This document shows positions 1 through 5,490 of a DNA stretch of 5,528 bases, piece by piece (position 1 is the first letter of the stretch; each line of letters begins with the position of its first letter). The stretch is from an uncultured Clostridia bacterium (lineage in GTDB: Bacteria; Bacillota; Clostridia; Oscillospirales; Acutalibacteraceae). The notes beneath the pieces were generated by a model. The model was not told where the DNA came from. It did no database searches and worked only from the letters and a program-made list of their open reading frames with translations. The stretch covers positions 1 through 5,528 of the forward strand of contig CAMJHU010000169.1 in NCBI GenBank assembly GCA_946405565.1, in the 5' to 3' direction. The translations under genes and the position numbers were made by a program.

Positions 1-547
1 AAAAAGAAAAAAGGTAGTCGCTGAAATTCCGGTTGAGTCTTTTAAAATCCTCCTGCAAATTCCGCCACCACTCATTCAATTCCTTATTGCTTTTCTCCTT
101 CATCACCACCGGAATATCCCTTACCGCATCGTTAATCCGAACAAGCAAAGACGATGAAAGTGTGTTACTTTGGGAAAACATCTGCTCCAATTCTACCGTC
201 ATTCGTTCAATGATCAAGGCGTCCTCCGTCAGCGAATAACGATATACTTTGTTCTGGTACTCCTCAATGGTTCGTACTCTCCTGGGATCCTGCATCGGCG
301 AAACACAACCCCATTCCGTAAGCTGCGACAGAGCGTTCTTCAGCTTATCCAGCGTGACATCAGAAAACTCGTCATACTGCTTCAGGCTGTCAAAAAGTTC
401 CTCCGTACTCATCTGGGAACGATAGGATTCCTTTTCTATGTAAAGCGTCCGCATAATGGTCCGGTACAGCAAAGCGTCATTCGGGGCACTCAAATAGGAA
501 GTGGCATTTATCATGCCCATCTTGTCAATATTGAGCTTCAATTTCAA
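1..547 (-). CDS. jetA: DUF2397 (TIGR02677) family protein, JetA-like kleisin of a type II Wadjet system, N-terminal part
   Basis: The minus-strand frame is open from about 553 to the left edge and gives 182 residues of an incomplete protein. In family members this protein is the MukF/MksF-like kleisin that, with a KITE subunit, an SMC ATPase and a Toprim nuclease, recognises and cuts circular plasmid DNA. Visible hallmarks of DUF2397 are YLSAPNDALLYRTIMRTLY near residues 17-35, the winged-helix stretch QLTEWGCVSPMQDPRRVRTI around 77-96, the YRYSLTEDA segment, and WWRNLQEDFKRLN near 160-172. GGAGG at 557-553 ends inside a GTG codon (553-551), so the TTG at 547, five bases further on, is the likelier start; ATG at 520 is the alternative. 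Low-complexity TTTTTTCTTTTT lies at the window edge, where the match to the family can no longer be judged. Partner genes (jetB, C, D) would lie to the left, unseen. Family assignment is from remembered motifs, fairly firm. Confidence 0.82.
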   Translation of the reverse strand, partial: MKLKLNIDKMGMINATSYLSAPNDALLYRTIMRTLYIEKESYRSQMSTEELFDSLKQYDEFSDVTLDKLKNALSQLTEWGCVSPMQDPRRVRTIEEYQNKVYRYSLTEDALIIERMTVELEQMFSQSNTLSSSLLVRINDAVRDIPVVMKEKSNKELNEWWRNLQEDFKRLNRNFSDYLFSF

Positions 548-598
548 CTTCACCTCCCGCTAAATTGCACCGCACTACAATGAATAATTTCTCACCAT

Positions 599-614
599 TA
601 TAATTACAATTATA
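599..614. repeat. inverted repeat over the jetA promoter -10 box
   Basis: TATAATT, two bases, AATTATA: a perfect 7-bp inverted repeat that includes the whole -10 hexamer (609-614). A second palindrome, TGATTAATCA, lies at 626-635 over the -35 box. These could be operator sites for a repressor of the defence operon, but AT-rich promoter DNA makes such palindromes likely by chance. Confidence 0.4.
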
Positions 615-636
615 GCATATTATTGTGATTAATCAA
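609..636 (-). promoter_or_regulatory. sigma-A promoter for the jetA-like gene
   Basis: On the minus strand TTGATT (636-631) is followed after 16 bases by TATAAT (614-609), preceded by TGC, which gives an extended -10. Transcription would begin near 602, leaving a leader of about 55 bases before the TTG start at 547. It is the only well-matched promoter seen upstream of the gene. Confidence 0.65.
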
Positions 637-694
637 GACTTTCAAATGAATAATTCGTTAATAAAATGATTAATTTAATTGACGCAAAACGATA

Positions 695-724
695 TTGACT
701 AATCCATGATAAGCGTGTTATAAT
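695..724 (+). promoter_or_regulatory. sigma-A promoter for the DUF4143 ATPase gene
   Basis: TTGACT (695-700), an 18-base spacer and TATAAT (719-724). The start of transcription should be near 731, about 40 bases before the ATG. The promoter is divergent from that of the jetA-like gene, with about 60 bases between the two -35 boxes. Confidence 0.7.
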
Positions 725-726
725 AA

Positions 727-760
727 TGAAAAGTAGCAACAATACTCGCCGTACTTTTCA
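727..760 (+). repeat. 9-bp inverted repeat in the ATPase gene leader
   Basis: TGAAAAGTA (727-735) and TACTTTTCA (752-760) pair perfectly around a 16-base loop. It lies between the -10 box and the ribosome site (GAGG at 763-766), so it could be an operator overlapping the start of transcription, or an mRNA hairpin that ends immediately before the Shine-Dalgarno. There is no T run after it, so it is not a typical terminator. Confidence 0.5.
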
Positions 761-770
761 GTGAGGTATA

Positions 771-2063
771 ATGATGGAAATCAAAAGAGACAGATATTTA
801 CAGCAAATCATGGACTATATGTGGGATGGTCAGGTTAAGGTTATCACAGGCATTCGGCGCTGCGGTAAGTCCTATCTTTTAAATGTGCTTTTCAAGAACT
901 ATCTGCGTGAACAGGGCGTTGCTGACGAACAGATTATCTCCATCCAGCTTGATCTGACCAAAGATATCCGGTATCGCAATCCTTTGGAATTAGCTGCATT
1001 TGTGCGGGGCAAAGCGGAAGGAACCTCTGCGCAGTTTTATCTCTTTGTGGACGAAATACAAATGTCGGACAGCGTAAGAAATCCTTACAATTCTGACGGG
1101 AGAGCTATTACGTTCTACGATGCACTGAATGATCTGCGTTCACTGCCAAACCTTGACGTATATGTCACAGGCAGCAATTCAAAGATGCTGTCCAAGGATA
1201 TTCTGACTGAATTCCGAGGACGCAGCGACGAAATACGCGTTCACCCTCTCAGCTTTGCAGAGTTTTATTCCGCTGTCAGCGGTGATAAGGAAGACGCTTT
1301 TGAAAGCTATGCATTCTACGGCGGAATGCCGCTTGTGCTTTCACGTCCCAACGACACGGCTAAAGCAAACTACCTTTCCTCGCTTTTTTCCGAGGTCTAT
1401 ATTAAGGATATCGTCGAAAGAAAAAAGATAGAACGCGAGGACATTCTCGGTCAACTGCTGGACTTGCTTTGTTCCTCTGTCGGTTCGCTCACCAATCCCA
1501 AGAAGATAGCCGATACTTTACGTTCAAAAACGGGAGAGGACTTCTCTCAGAACACGGTTTCCAATTATATTGACCATCTGGAAGACGCATTTCTTTTCAG
1601 TGAAAGCAAGCGTTTTGACGTGAAAGGGCGAAAGTATTTTGAATACCCTTACAAATACTACTGCGAAGACATAGGTCTGAGAAATGCCCGCATCGGATTC
1701 CGCCAGCAGGAAATGACTCACATCATGGAGAATATTATTTATAACGAACTGATTATCAGGGGATTCTCCGTTGACATCGGCGTAGTTTACTCCAATGAAA
1801 AGAACACATCAGGCGGTTATTCAAGGGTTGCACGTGAAATAGACTTTATCGCCTCAAGGGGCGGCAAAAAAGTGTATATTCAATCAGCCTTTGCCCTTCC
1901 CGATGAAGATAAGGCACAGCAGGAGTTAAGACCGTTTGCTCTGACCGGCGATTCCTTCCCGAAAATCATTGTCCGCAAGGATATCCGCAAACGCTGGTAT
2001 GATGACAATGGCGTGCTGAATATTGGCTTGGTTGATTTTTTGCTGGATTCTGGGGTGATTTAG
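771..2063 (+). CDS. ATP-binding protein, AAA_14 + DUF4143 family
   Basis: Complete 430-residue cytoplasmic P-loop ATPase, normal length for this family. Walker A is GIRRCGKS (residues 27-34), Walker B LFVDEIQ (91-97), then the sensor-like VTGSN (132-136), the RGRS arginine motif (149-152) and YGGMP (183-187), all typical of these proteins. A winged-helix-like segment covers about 224-280. The C-terminal DUF4143 part has E320, REIDF (355-359) and VYIQSAF (368-374), which resembles a PD-(D/E)xK fold with Gln where many nucleases have Glu, so catalysis is uncertain. ATG at 774 has better spacing (7 bases) from GAGG at 763-766 than the ATG at 771. Biological role of the family is not established; many are orphan genes in variable regions. 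Here it is monocistronic, divergent from the Wadjet gene and convergent with the TPR gene. Family call is firm, function is unknown. Confidence 0.93.
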   Translation: MMEIKRDRYLQQIMDYMWDGQVKVITGIRRCGKSYLLNVLFKNYLREQGVADEQIISIQLDLTKDIRYRNPLELAAFVRGKAEGTSAQFYLFVDEIQMSDSVRNPYNSDGRAITFYDALNDLRSLPNLDVYVTGSNSKMLSKDILTEFRGRSDEIRVHPLSFAEFYSAVSGDKEDAFESYAFYGGMPLVLSRPNDTAKANYLSSLFSEVYIKDIVERKKIEREDILGQLLDLLCSSVGSLTNPKKIADTLRSKTGEDFSQNTVSNYIDHLEDAFLFSESKRFDVKGRKYFEYPYKYYCEDIGLRNARIGFRQQEMTHIMENIIYNELIIRGFSVDIGVVYSNEKNTSGGYSRVAREIDFIASRGGKKVYIQSAFALPDEDKAQQELRPFALTGDSFPKIIVRKDIRKRWYDDNGVLNIGLVDFLLDSGVI

Positions 2064-2130
2064 GGTTTGCTCTCCTTGTATGAAGAAGCCTGTTTTATCA
2101 TTCAGTTCCTACAACATGATTACTGTGTGT

Positions 2131-2159
2131 ATTGTACTCGATATTCTCAGGATTGTCAA
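2131..2159 (-). promoter_or_regulatory. orphan minus-strand promoter (copy A)
   Basis: On the minus strand TTGACA (2159-2154), 17 bases, TACAAT (2136-2131). Spacing is identical to the promoter at 3850-3878, and both have the same 33-bp block upstream. Predicted transcription starts near 2123 and runs into the 3' end of the convergent ATPase gene. The only reading frame ahead with a possible ribosome site is 13 codons (ATG 2101 to stop 2060), too short to call. Confidence 0.6.
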
Positions 2160-2173
2160 GATGTGGTCAAAGA

Positions 2174-2206
2174 ACAATATTTGCGTCGCATTAATCAAAG
2201 AAAAGG
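2174..2206 (-). repeat. 33-bp direct repeat, copy A
   Basis: Matches 3893-3925 at 32 of 33 positions (T/A difference at 2195 versus 3914) in the same orientation, 1719 bases apart. It contains the 9-bp palindrome TGCGTCGCA (2182-2190). It sits about 14 bases upstream of the -35 box of the orphan promoter and 33 bases beyond the stop of the TPR gene. The following promoter segment is also related to copy B, but more loosely. Confidence 0.8.
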
Positions 2207-2220
2207 AGCAATGTCTGTAT

Positions 2221-2262
2221 AAATGAAGAATGGGATAGTTATTTCATGTTCTTCATTTTTTT
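2221..2262 (+). terminator. probable intrinsic terminator of the ATPase gene
   Basis: AAATGAAGAA (2221-2230) pairs perfectly with TTCTTCATTT (2249-2258) around an 18-base loop, and seven Ts occupy 2256-2262. Read on the plus strand this is a hairpin with a T tail. The stem is AT-rich and the loop is large, so efficiency is doubtful. It lies about 160 bases after the ATPase stop and overlaps the last codons of the opposite TPR gene. Confidence 0.45.
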
Positions 2263-3147
2263 CAGTGCCCAATCATAATAGCTGGTCATTGATGCCAGAA
2301 TAAAATGATTTTCTTCCATTTCCACGAAAAACTCCTCGATAGTAAAAGGTCTATACCCAAATGGATTTCTATTCTCCAGATAGTCCCCCATATCGTAGTT
2401 TATGATTGCCTCGAAAAACTCCTGGGTGTCTTTATTTGCCTTTTTCAGCAGTTTAAGATATTTCAGAGACTCTTTCAGGTTCAGCTTTTTATAGTAAAGA
2501 ATTGACAAGGGCAGCAAAAATTGTGTGCTGTTTTCCTGCTCATATTGATTATAAAGAGCGAGTGCTGCTTGCTCATCTTCAAAATACACATACAAATGCA
2601 TGAGACGGTATCGTGCACCCAAATTATCATTTTCACACAGGCGCAGCATTTCCTCATACTGTTTCATTGCCTCCCTGATTCTCATTGTATTGACAAGAAG
2701 ACTTGCATACTTATCTAACAGACGCATATAAGGACGAGTTTCTAAAACGCCCCAAAAATCACCAATATATTCTTCTCGAAAATAGCCATCATTTTTCAGC
2801 TTTTCGGTGGCACTCATTATCAATTTCTGATATTTCTCGATCAATTGTTCATAATTTGATGAAGAAAGTTCCGCCACCATCACTTCAGCGTCAAGATTAT
2901 CCGGTTCAAGCTCCAAAGCTTTTTTTGCGTATTTTAATCCCATCTTTTTTGTATCGGCACCCTCGGCAAGCTCCAAATAATCATCTGCCGTTTCGGGAGT
3001 TATCTCTCCCTTCCTCATTAACGAGGATGCATTATACTGGGTCATAAACTGTTCCATTAACGCCTGAGCCTGTTCTTCCGACTCTATTTCCTTATCCGCT
3101 AAAAATTTATCTAATTCCTTAAACACTTTTTCCGTTTCACGGCTCAT
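2239..3147 (-). CDS. tetratricopeptide-repeat protein, ST7-like
   Basis: 302-residue soluble, helical protein without a signal peptide or membrane segment. The N-terminal 40 residues (MSRETEKVFKELDKFL...) are charged and helical. TPR-like helix pairs follow at about 61-94 (ALELEPDNLDA), 139-175 (AMKQYEEMLRLCENDN), 177-206 and 207-240 (YYKKLNLKESLKYLKLLKK). FWGVLETRPYMR (131-142) followed by TPR helices is a signature I recall from bacterial homologues of the ST7 family. TPR domains bind other proteins; the partner is unknown. The ATG at 3147 is chosen because AAAGGA stands 8 bases before it, whereas the in-frame ATG at 3156 overlaps that ribosome site. It lies 124 bases after the 158-residue gene and may share its transcript, since no convincing promoter is visible in 3148-3271. 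CDS firm, family moderate, function unknown. Confidence 0.87.
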   Translation of the reverse strand: MSRETEKVFKELDKFLADKEIESEEQAQALMEQFMTQYNASSLMRKGEITPETADDYLELAEGADTKKMGLKYAKKALELEPDNLDAEVMVAELSSSNYEQLIEKYQKLIMSATEKLKNDGYFREEYIGDFWGVLETRPYMRLLDKYASLLVNTMRIREAMKQYEEMLRLCENDNLGARYRLMHLYVYFEDEQAALALYNQYEQENSTQFLLPLSILYYKKLNLKESLKYLKLLKKANKDTQEFFEAIINYDMGDYLENRNPFGYRPFTIEEFFVEMEENHFILASMTSYYDWALKKMKNMK

Positions 3148-3271
3148 TACAAGCATCCTTTCAACTTTATATTTTGGATGAAATAGTAAATAAAATATGT
3201 AACTTCATTATGGTTCGAATCTTACATTCTCTCATAACTCATAAGATATTCCACGAAATTCATTAACCTCA

Positions 3272-3748
3272 TCATTTTAGATCAGTGTTTTCCCAAGGCG
3301 TATTGAATGGATTGGGTTCTTGTTTGAGGACACTTAAAATAGTCCTATAAGAATCAGGGCTACCTGCAAGCAACTGCTTTGGTACAACAAAGGACTTTTT
3401 CTCATCGTTTCTGTTAAAATACAAACCACCAATAACCGGTTTGTTCAACACATTGTCCACCACTACTCTTAACGGTAATATCTCGCATGGTTCCGGAAGA
3501 AGCGGATCGGTATTTCCTTTTGCGAGACTGGTATAACAAAGCATAAACCTGTTATTTTCTCTATTCGGTTCCTTGTCGTTAATATTGATATATAACTGAT
3601 TGACAATAGTCGGCGCAGTATGTCGACACCCGCATATTATATTGAGGTTTTGCCTATAGGCAATGTTAATCGTTCTTACCACATCAAACAATGCGTCATT
3701 GCGTCCGGCATATCCCTCCAGTTTTAACCAGAATTGTTTATCTGTCAT
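3272..3748 (-). CDS. hypothetical protein, possibly SseB-like
   Basis: 158-residue soluble protein. I do not firmly recognise it. The order of segments (a helical N terminus, INDKEPNRENNRFMLCYTS around 56-74, a block ILPLRVVVDNVLNKPVIGGLYFN at 90-112, then FVVPKQLL at 120-127) recalls SseB-type domains, in which a pvFTS-like strand precedes a helix and an iNP-like strand; this is a weak resemblance only. The ATG at 3748 is preferred over the one at 3772 because GGGAG (3760-3756) lies 7 bases before it. A consensus promoter at 3850-3878 gives it a leader of about 95 bases. The TPR gene follows in the same direction, so the pair may work together. CH residues (CGCRH, 39-43) are present but no metal site is evident. 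Confidence 0.83.
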   Translation of the reverse strand: MTDKQFWLKLEGYAGRNDALFDVVRTINIAYRQNLNIICGCRHTAPTIVNQLYININDKEPNRENNRFMLCYTSLAKGNTDPLLPEPCEILPLRVVVDNVLNKPVIGGLYFNRNDEKKSFVVPKQLLAGSPDSYRTILSVLKQEPNPFNTPWENTDLK

Positions 3749-3841
3749 AACCTTTCTCCCACTCGATATCAAATTTAAAAGAGTACCTCCAAGTTCGCTG
3801 TTTTCTCACTTCACAAGCTCCCACGTCATACTCACTGTGTG

Positions 3842-3898
3842 TATTGTGTATTATATGCGATTATACCTGAATTGTCAAGATAACGTGAATACACAATA
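3842..3898. repeat. 11-bp inverted repeat embracing promoter B
   Basis: TATTGTGTATT (3842-3852) and AATACACAATA (3888-3898) are perfect inverted arms separated by 35 bases. One arm covers part of the -10 box and the start site, the other lies upstream of -35. The placement would suit a repressor binding two sites around the promoter. Copy A keeps only the outer 6 bp (2130-2135 and 2174-2179). Confidence 0.5.
3850..3878 (-). promoter_or_regulatory. consensus sigma-A promoter for the 158-residue gene and perhaps the TPR gene (copy B)
   Basis: On the minus strand TTGACA (3878-3873), 17 bases, TATAAT (3855-3850): both hexamers are perfect. The start of transcription should be near 3842, leaving a leader of about 95 bases. 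The 33-bp repeat block (3893-3925) stands 14 bases upstream of the -35 box. Confidence 0.8.
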
Positions 3899-3925
3899 TT
3901 TGCGTCGCATTAAACAAAGAAAAGG
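3893..3925 (-). repeat. 33-bp direct repeat, copy B
   Basis: Nearly identical to 2174-2206 (32 of 33), same orientation. It contains TGCGTCGCA at 3901-3909. It begins 11 bases after the stop of the PIN-like gene and precedes promoter B, so it is placed exactly as copy A is: behind the end of one minus-strand gene and ahead of a promoter. Confidence 0.8.
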
Positions 3926-3936
3926 GATTCGTGCCG

Positions 3937-4233
3937 CTAACCTTCAACAGGCCAGATCTCTTTATCGAAGATGTCCTTTTTCTTACCCGCAACAATCCAT
4001 AAAGCCTTGCATACCTTTCTGGATACGCTGATTTGGTCATCGTGTGCCATTTGAATAATATCCACAATTCTCATGCATTTAATGTCATCAATTCCCATAT
4101 TCAACTGAGAATCTATGATAGGCTGAAGATTCATTTCATCTGTTGCAAAATAGGGAATTCCTGTCGCTTTGGCATATGCGAGAGAACAGGTCTCGCCCTT
4201 GTTCTTATTGGGTTTGTGCGGGTCGATCATCAC
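3937..4233 (-). CDS. PIN-like protein fragment, probably 5'-truncated
   Basis: 98 residues counted from the GTG at 4233 (97 from the ATG at 4230). The segment NKGETCSLAYAKATGIPYFATDE (about 11-33) matches the middle and end of PIN-type ribonuclease folds, with E14 and D32 in the places of the second and third catalytic acids. The N-terminal half, with the first strand and its Asp, is absent: the next in-frame codon upstream that matters is a TGA only 8 codons before the GTG, and just 31 bases separate it from the peptidase gene. Complete PIN proteins next to XRE-ImmA pairs are, as I recall, roughly 150-180 residues. No good ribosome site precedes it; translation could be coupled to the gene above. 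Probably a non-functional toxin remnant, but a genuine short protein cannot be excluded. Confidence 0.6.
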   Translation of the reverse strand: MMIDPHKPNKNKGETCSLAYAKATGIPYFATDEMNLQPIIDSQLNMGIDDIKCMRIVDIIQMAHDDQISVSRKVCKALWIVAGKKKDIFDKEIWPVEG

Positions 4234-4264
4234 TCGAGCTTCCGATATGTAGCGTCATTCGTCT

Positions 4265-5086
4265 TTATTCGTCTCCCTCCATGATCTCATCCAACTCCTC
4301 ATCAGAAGGGAACGCCGCTCCGCTTGTCTTTTGGATTCCGATATCCTCCGGCTTTAATCCGCACATTCCTAACAGATATTCCAGTTTTTCAAAGGTAATC
4401 AATTCTTTCTCATACGCCTTTACAGAAAGATCTGCCAGATTATCGACCGCTATTCTATTGTCAGCTTCTCCCGCGGAAAAAGCGTATCTTTTTCTGAGCC
4501 GCGCTATCGATTCATCGGATTCAGAAAGAAGAATATCTTTCTCCTCCACTTTAATAAATCCAGTTTCAAACAAACGCTTCGCCATCGCCCGATAAGGTAC
4601 CGTGAACAGATCGGCAAGCTGCAAAACGGACTTAATATCGAATTTTTTGATGCCATAGGTATCAATCTCCTGCCGCAGCATCATTTCATCAATGAGAAAC
4701 TCAGCGGCAAATCGGTTCGCCTTCTTTTCGTTTATCTCTTTATCGTCTTCATCAAGAAGATCTGACGGCAGGACATCGGGATTGTGTTCATACCAGATAT
4801 GGTAGAGTTCATGTGCGGCAGCAAAGACCTGACACGGAACGGGGATTGACGTGTTGATTGCCACAAAAGGCTTCTCTAATGAAGCGTCATTTTTTGAACC
4901 GCTGATTCTCGTAAAGCCCCACGGTGCATCCTTTCCAAAGGGATAATAGATCACTCTCGCGTAAAGACCGAGAATAGAAAATATCTGTGAACCAATAATA
5001 TCATTGGTTTTGCGGCATTTTCCGAGCTTTTCACTGGCATGGTCTTTTATGTCTTTGATTTCAGTTTCGTTCAATTCCTTACGCAT
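4265..5086 (-). CDS. ImmA/IrrE family metallo-endopeptidase (COG2856)
   Basis: 273-residue cytoplasmic zinc peptidase of the family in which ImmA cleaves the ImmR repressor and IrrE/PprI cleaves DdrO. The zinc motif is HELYH (92-96) in AAHELYHIWYEH, and the third ligand is probably E120 in EKKANRFAAEFLI (120-132), the usual ExxANxFA segment. The region 133-180 carries the family's helical follow-on (SVLQLADLFTVPYRAMAKRL, 143-162), which selects against or recognises substrate in related proteins. The ATG at 5086 is chosen because GGAGG (5100-5096) lies 9 bases upstream, within the end of the XRE gene; it overlaps that gene's stop by 8 bases, so translation is coupled. The likely substrate is the XRE protein encoded just before. 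Family firm, substrate inferred. Confidence 0.93.
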   Translation of the reverse strand: MRKELNETEIKDIKDHASEKLGKCRKTNDIIGSQIFSILGLYARVIYYPFGKDAPWGFTRISGSKNDASLEKPFVAINTSIPVPCQVFAAAHELYHIWYEHNPDVLPSDLLDEDDKEINEKKANRFAAEFLIDEMMLRQEIDTYGIKKFDIKSVLQLADLFTVPYRAMAKRLFETGFIKVEEKDILLSESDESIARLRKRYAFSAGEADNRIAVDNLADLSVKAYEKELITFEKLEYLLGMCGLKPEDIGIQKTSGAAFPSDEELDEIMEGDE

Positions 5087-5423
5087 ACAGAAGTTCCTCC
5101 AGCATATGGATTTCATCAATGGCGGAACGCATCAGGTTGATGTTTTCAAGCGTTTTCTCGTCATCAATGCTGCCCATAAAGCTCAGGCTGTCCGCCAGTA
5201 CAGGCTCACTCTGTACGGTAAGCAGTTCGTCTGCCGTTGTGCCCAAGATGTGAGCGATCTTTGCCAATTCGCTTACATTGATAGCCTTGTTTCCCTTGAT
5301 GATCTTGTTCATCACCTGTTTGGAAATACCAAGCTCATCCGCCAGACTCTGTTGCGTAAACCCTTTTCTGTCCAGTTGTTCTTGAATATTCGCGCCAACC
5401 TGCGCAAAATCCATTGCATACAT
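5079..5423 (-). CDS. XRE-family helix-turn-helix transcriptional regulator
   Basis: 114-residue DNA-binding protein. The HTH covers about 11-67, with FTQQSLADELGISKQVMNKI (22-41) as the two core helices and the usual LAKIAHILGTTADELL (53-68) ending the domain. The tail (about 78-114, SLSFMGSIDDEKTLENINLM...) is helical and is the part likely to meet the adjacent ImmA/IrrE peptidase. The ATG at 5423 has GGAGG (5435-5431) 7 bases before it; the ATG at 5429 is too close. Overlap with the peptidase start shows a two-gene unit. It probably represses its own promoter at 5456-5484, where an inverted repeat fills the spacer. Family call firm, autoregulation inferred. Confidence 0.93.
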   Translation of the reverse strand: MYAMDFAQVGANIQEQLDRKGFTQQSLADELGISKQVMNKIIKGNKAINVSELAKIAHILGTTADELLTVQSEPVLADSLSFMGSIDDEKTLENINLMRSAIDEIHMLEELLYA

Positions 5424-5455
5424 ATTCATCCCTCCAAGTGTTTTTTTACATCAAC

Positions 5456-5484
5456 AGTATAGCACAATTTTAGTGTGCTGTCAA
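5456..5484 (-). promoter_or_regulatory. sigma-A promoter of the XRE-peptidase operon
   Basis: On the minus strand TTGACA (5484-5479), 17 bases, TATACT (5461-5456). Transcription should start near 5449, about 26 bases before the ATG at 5423. It would drive XRE, the peptidase and the PIN-like fragment together. Confidence 0.8.
5461..5479. promoter_or_regulatory. probable operator for the XRE regulator
   Basis: AGCACA, seven bases, TGTGCT: a 6-bp inverted repeat lying exactly between the -10 and -35 boxes. This spot is typical for autorepression by XRE proteins. That the adjacent XRE protein binds here is inference. Confidence 0.55.
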
Positions 5485-5490
5485 TATTTC

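Noticed and set aside
170..583. Plus-strand open frame of 137 codons
   Set aside because: It is antisense to the jetA-like gene, whose product has recognisable family motifs; this frame shows none and has no ribosome site.
2163..2222. Plus-strand GTG frame shared by both repeat copies (QYLRRI...QRKG), suggesting a decayed gene
   Set aside because: Similarity ends right after the 33-bp block, the copy A frame stops after 19 codons, and the minus-strand promoter reading explains the same bases better.
3224..3253. Small inverted and tandem repeats (ATCTTA/TAAGAT, TTATGAG twice) between the two minus-strand genes
   Set aside because: Stem of 6 bp with a 17-base loop and no T run; not a convincing terminator or operator.
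3147..3271. Separate promoter for the TPR gene
   Set aside because: CATAAT at 3212-3207 has no acceptable -35 partner; read-through from promoter B is simpler.
2152..3925. Direct repeats as ends of a transposon or an integrated element
   Set aside because: No transposase or integrase between them, no terminal inverted repeats or target duplication, and each copy is tied to a promoter.
3663..4031. Plus-strand frame across the PIN fragment and copy B
   Set aside because: It crosses a consensus minus-strand promoter and two minus-strand genes; no ribosome site or family motif.
5004..5462. Plus-strand open frame of 152 codons
   Set aside because: Antisense to the XRE and peptidase genes, Cys/Phe/Leu-rich translation without any domain.
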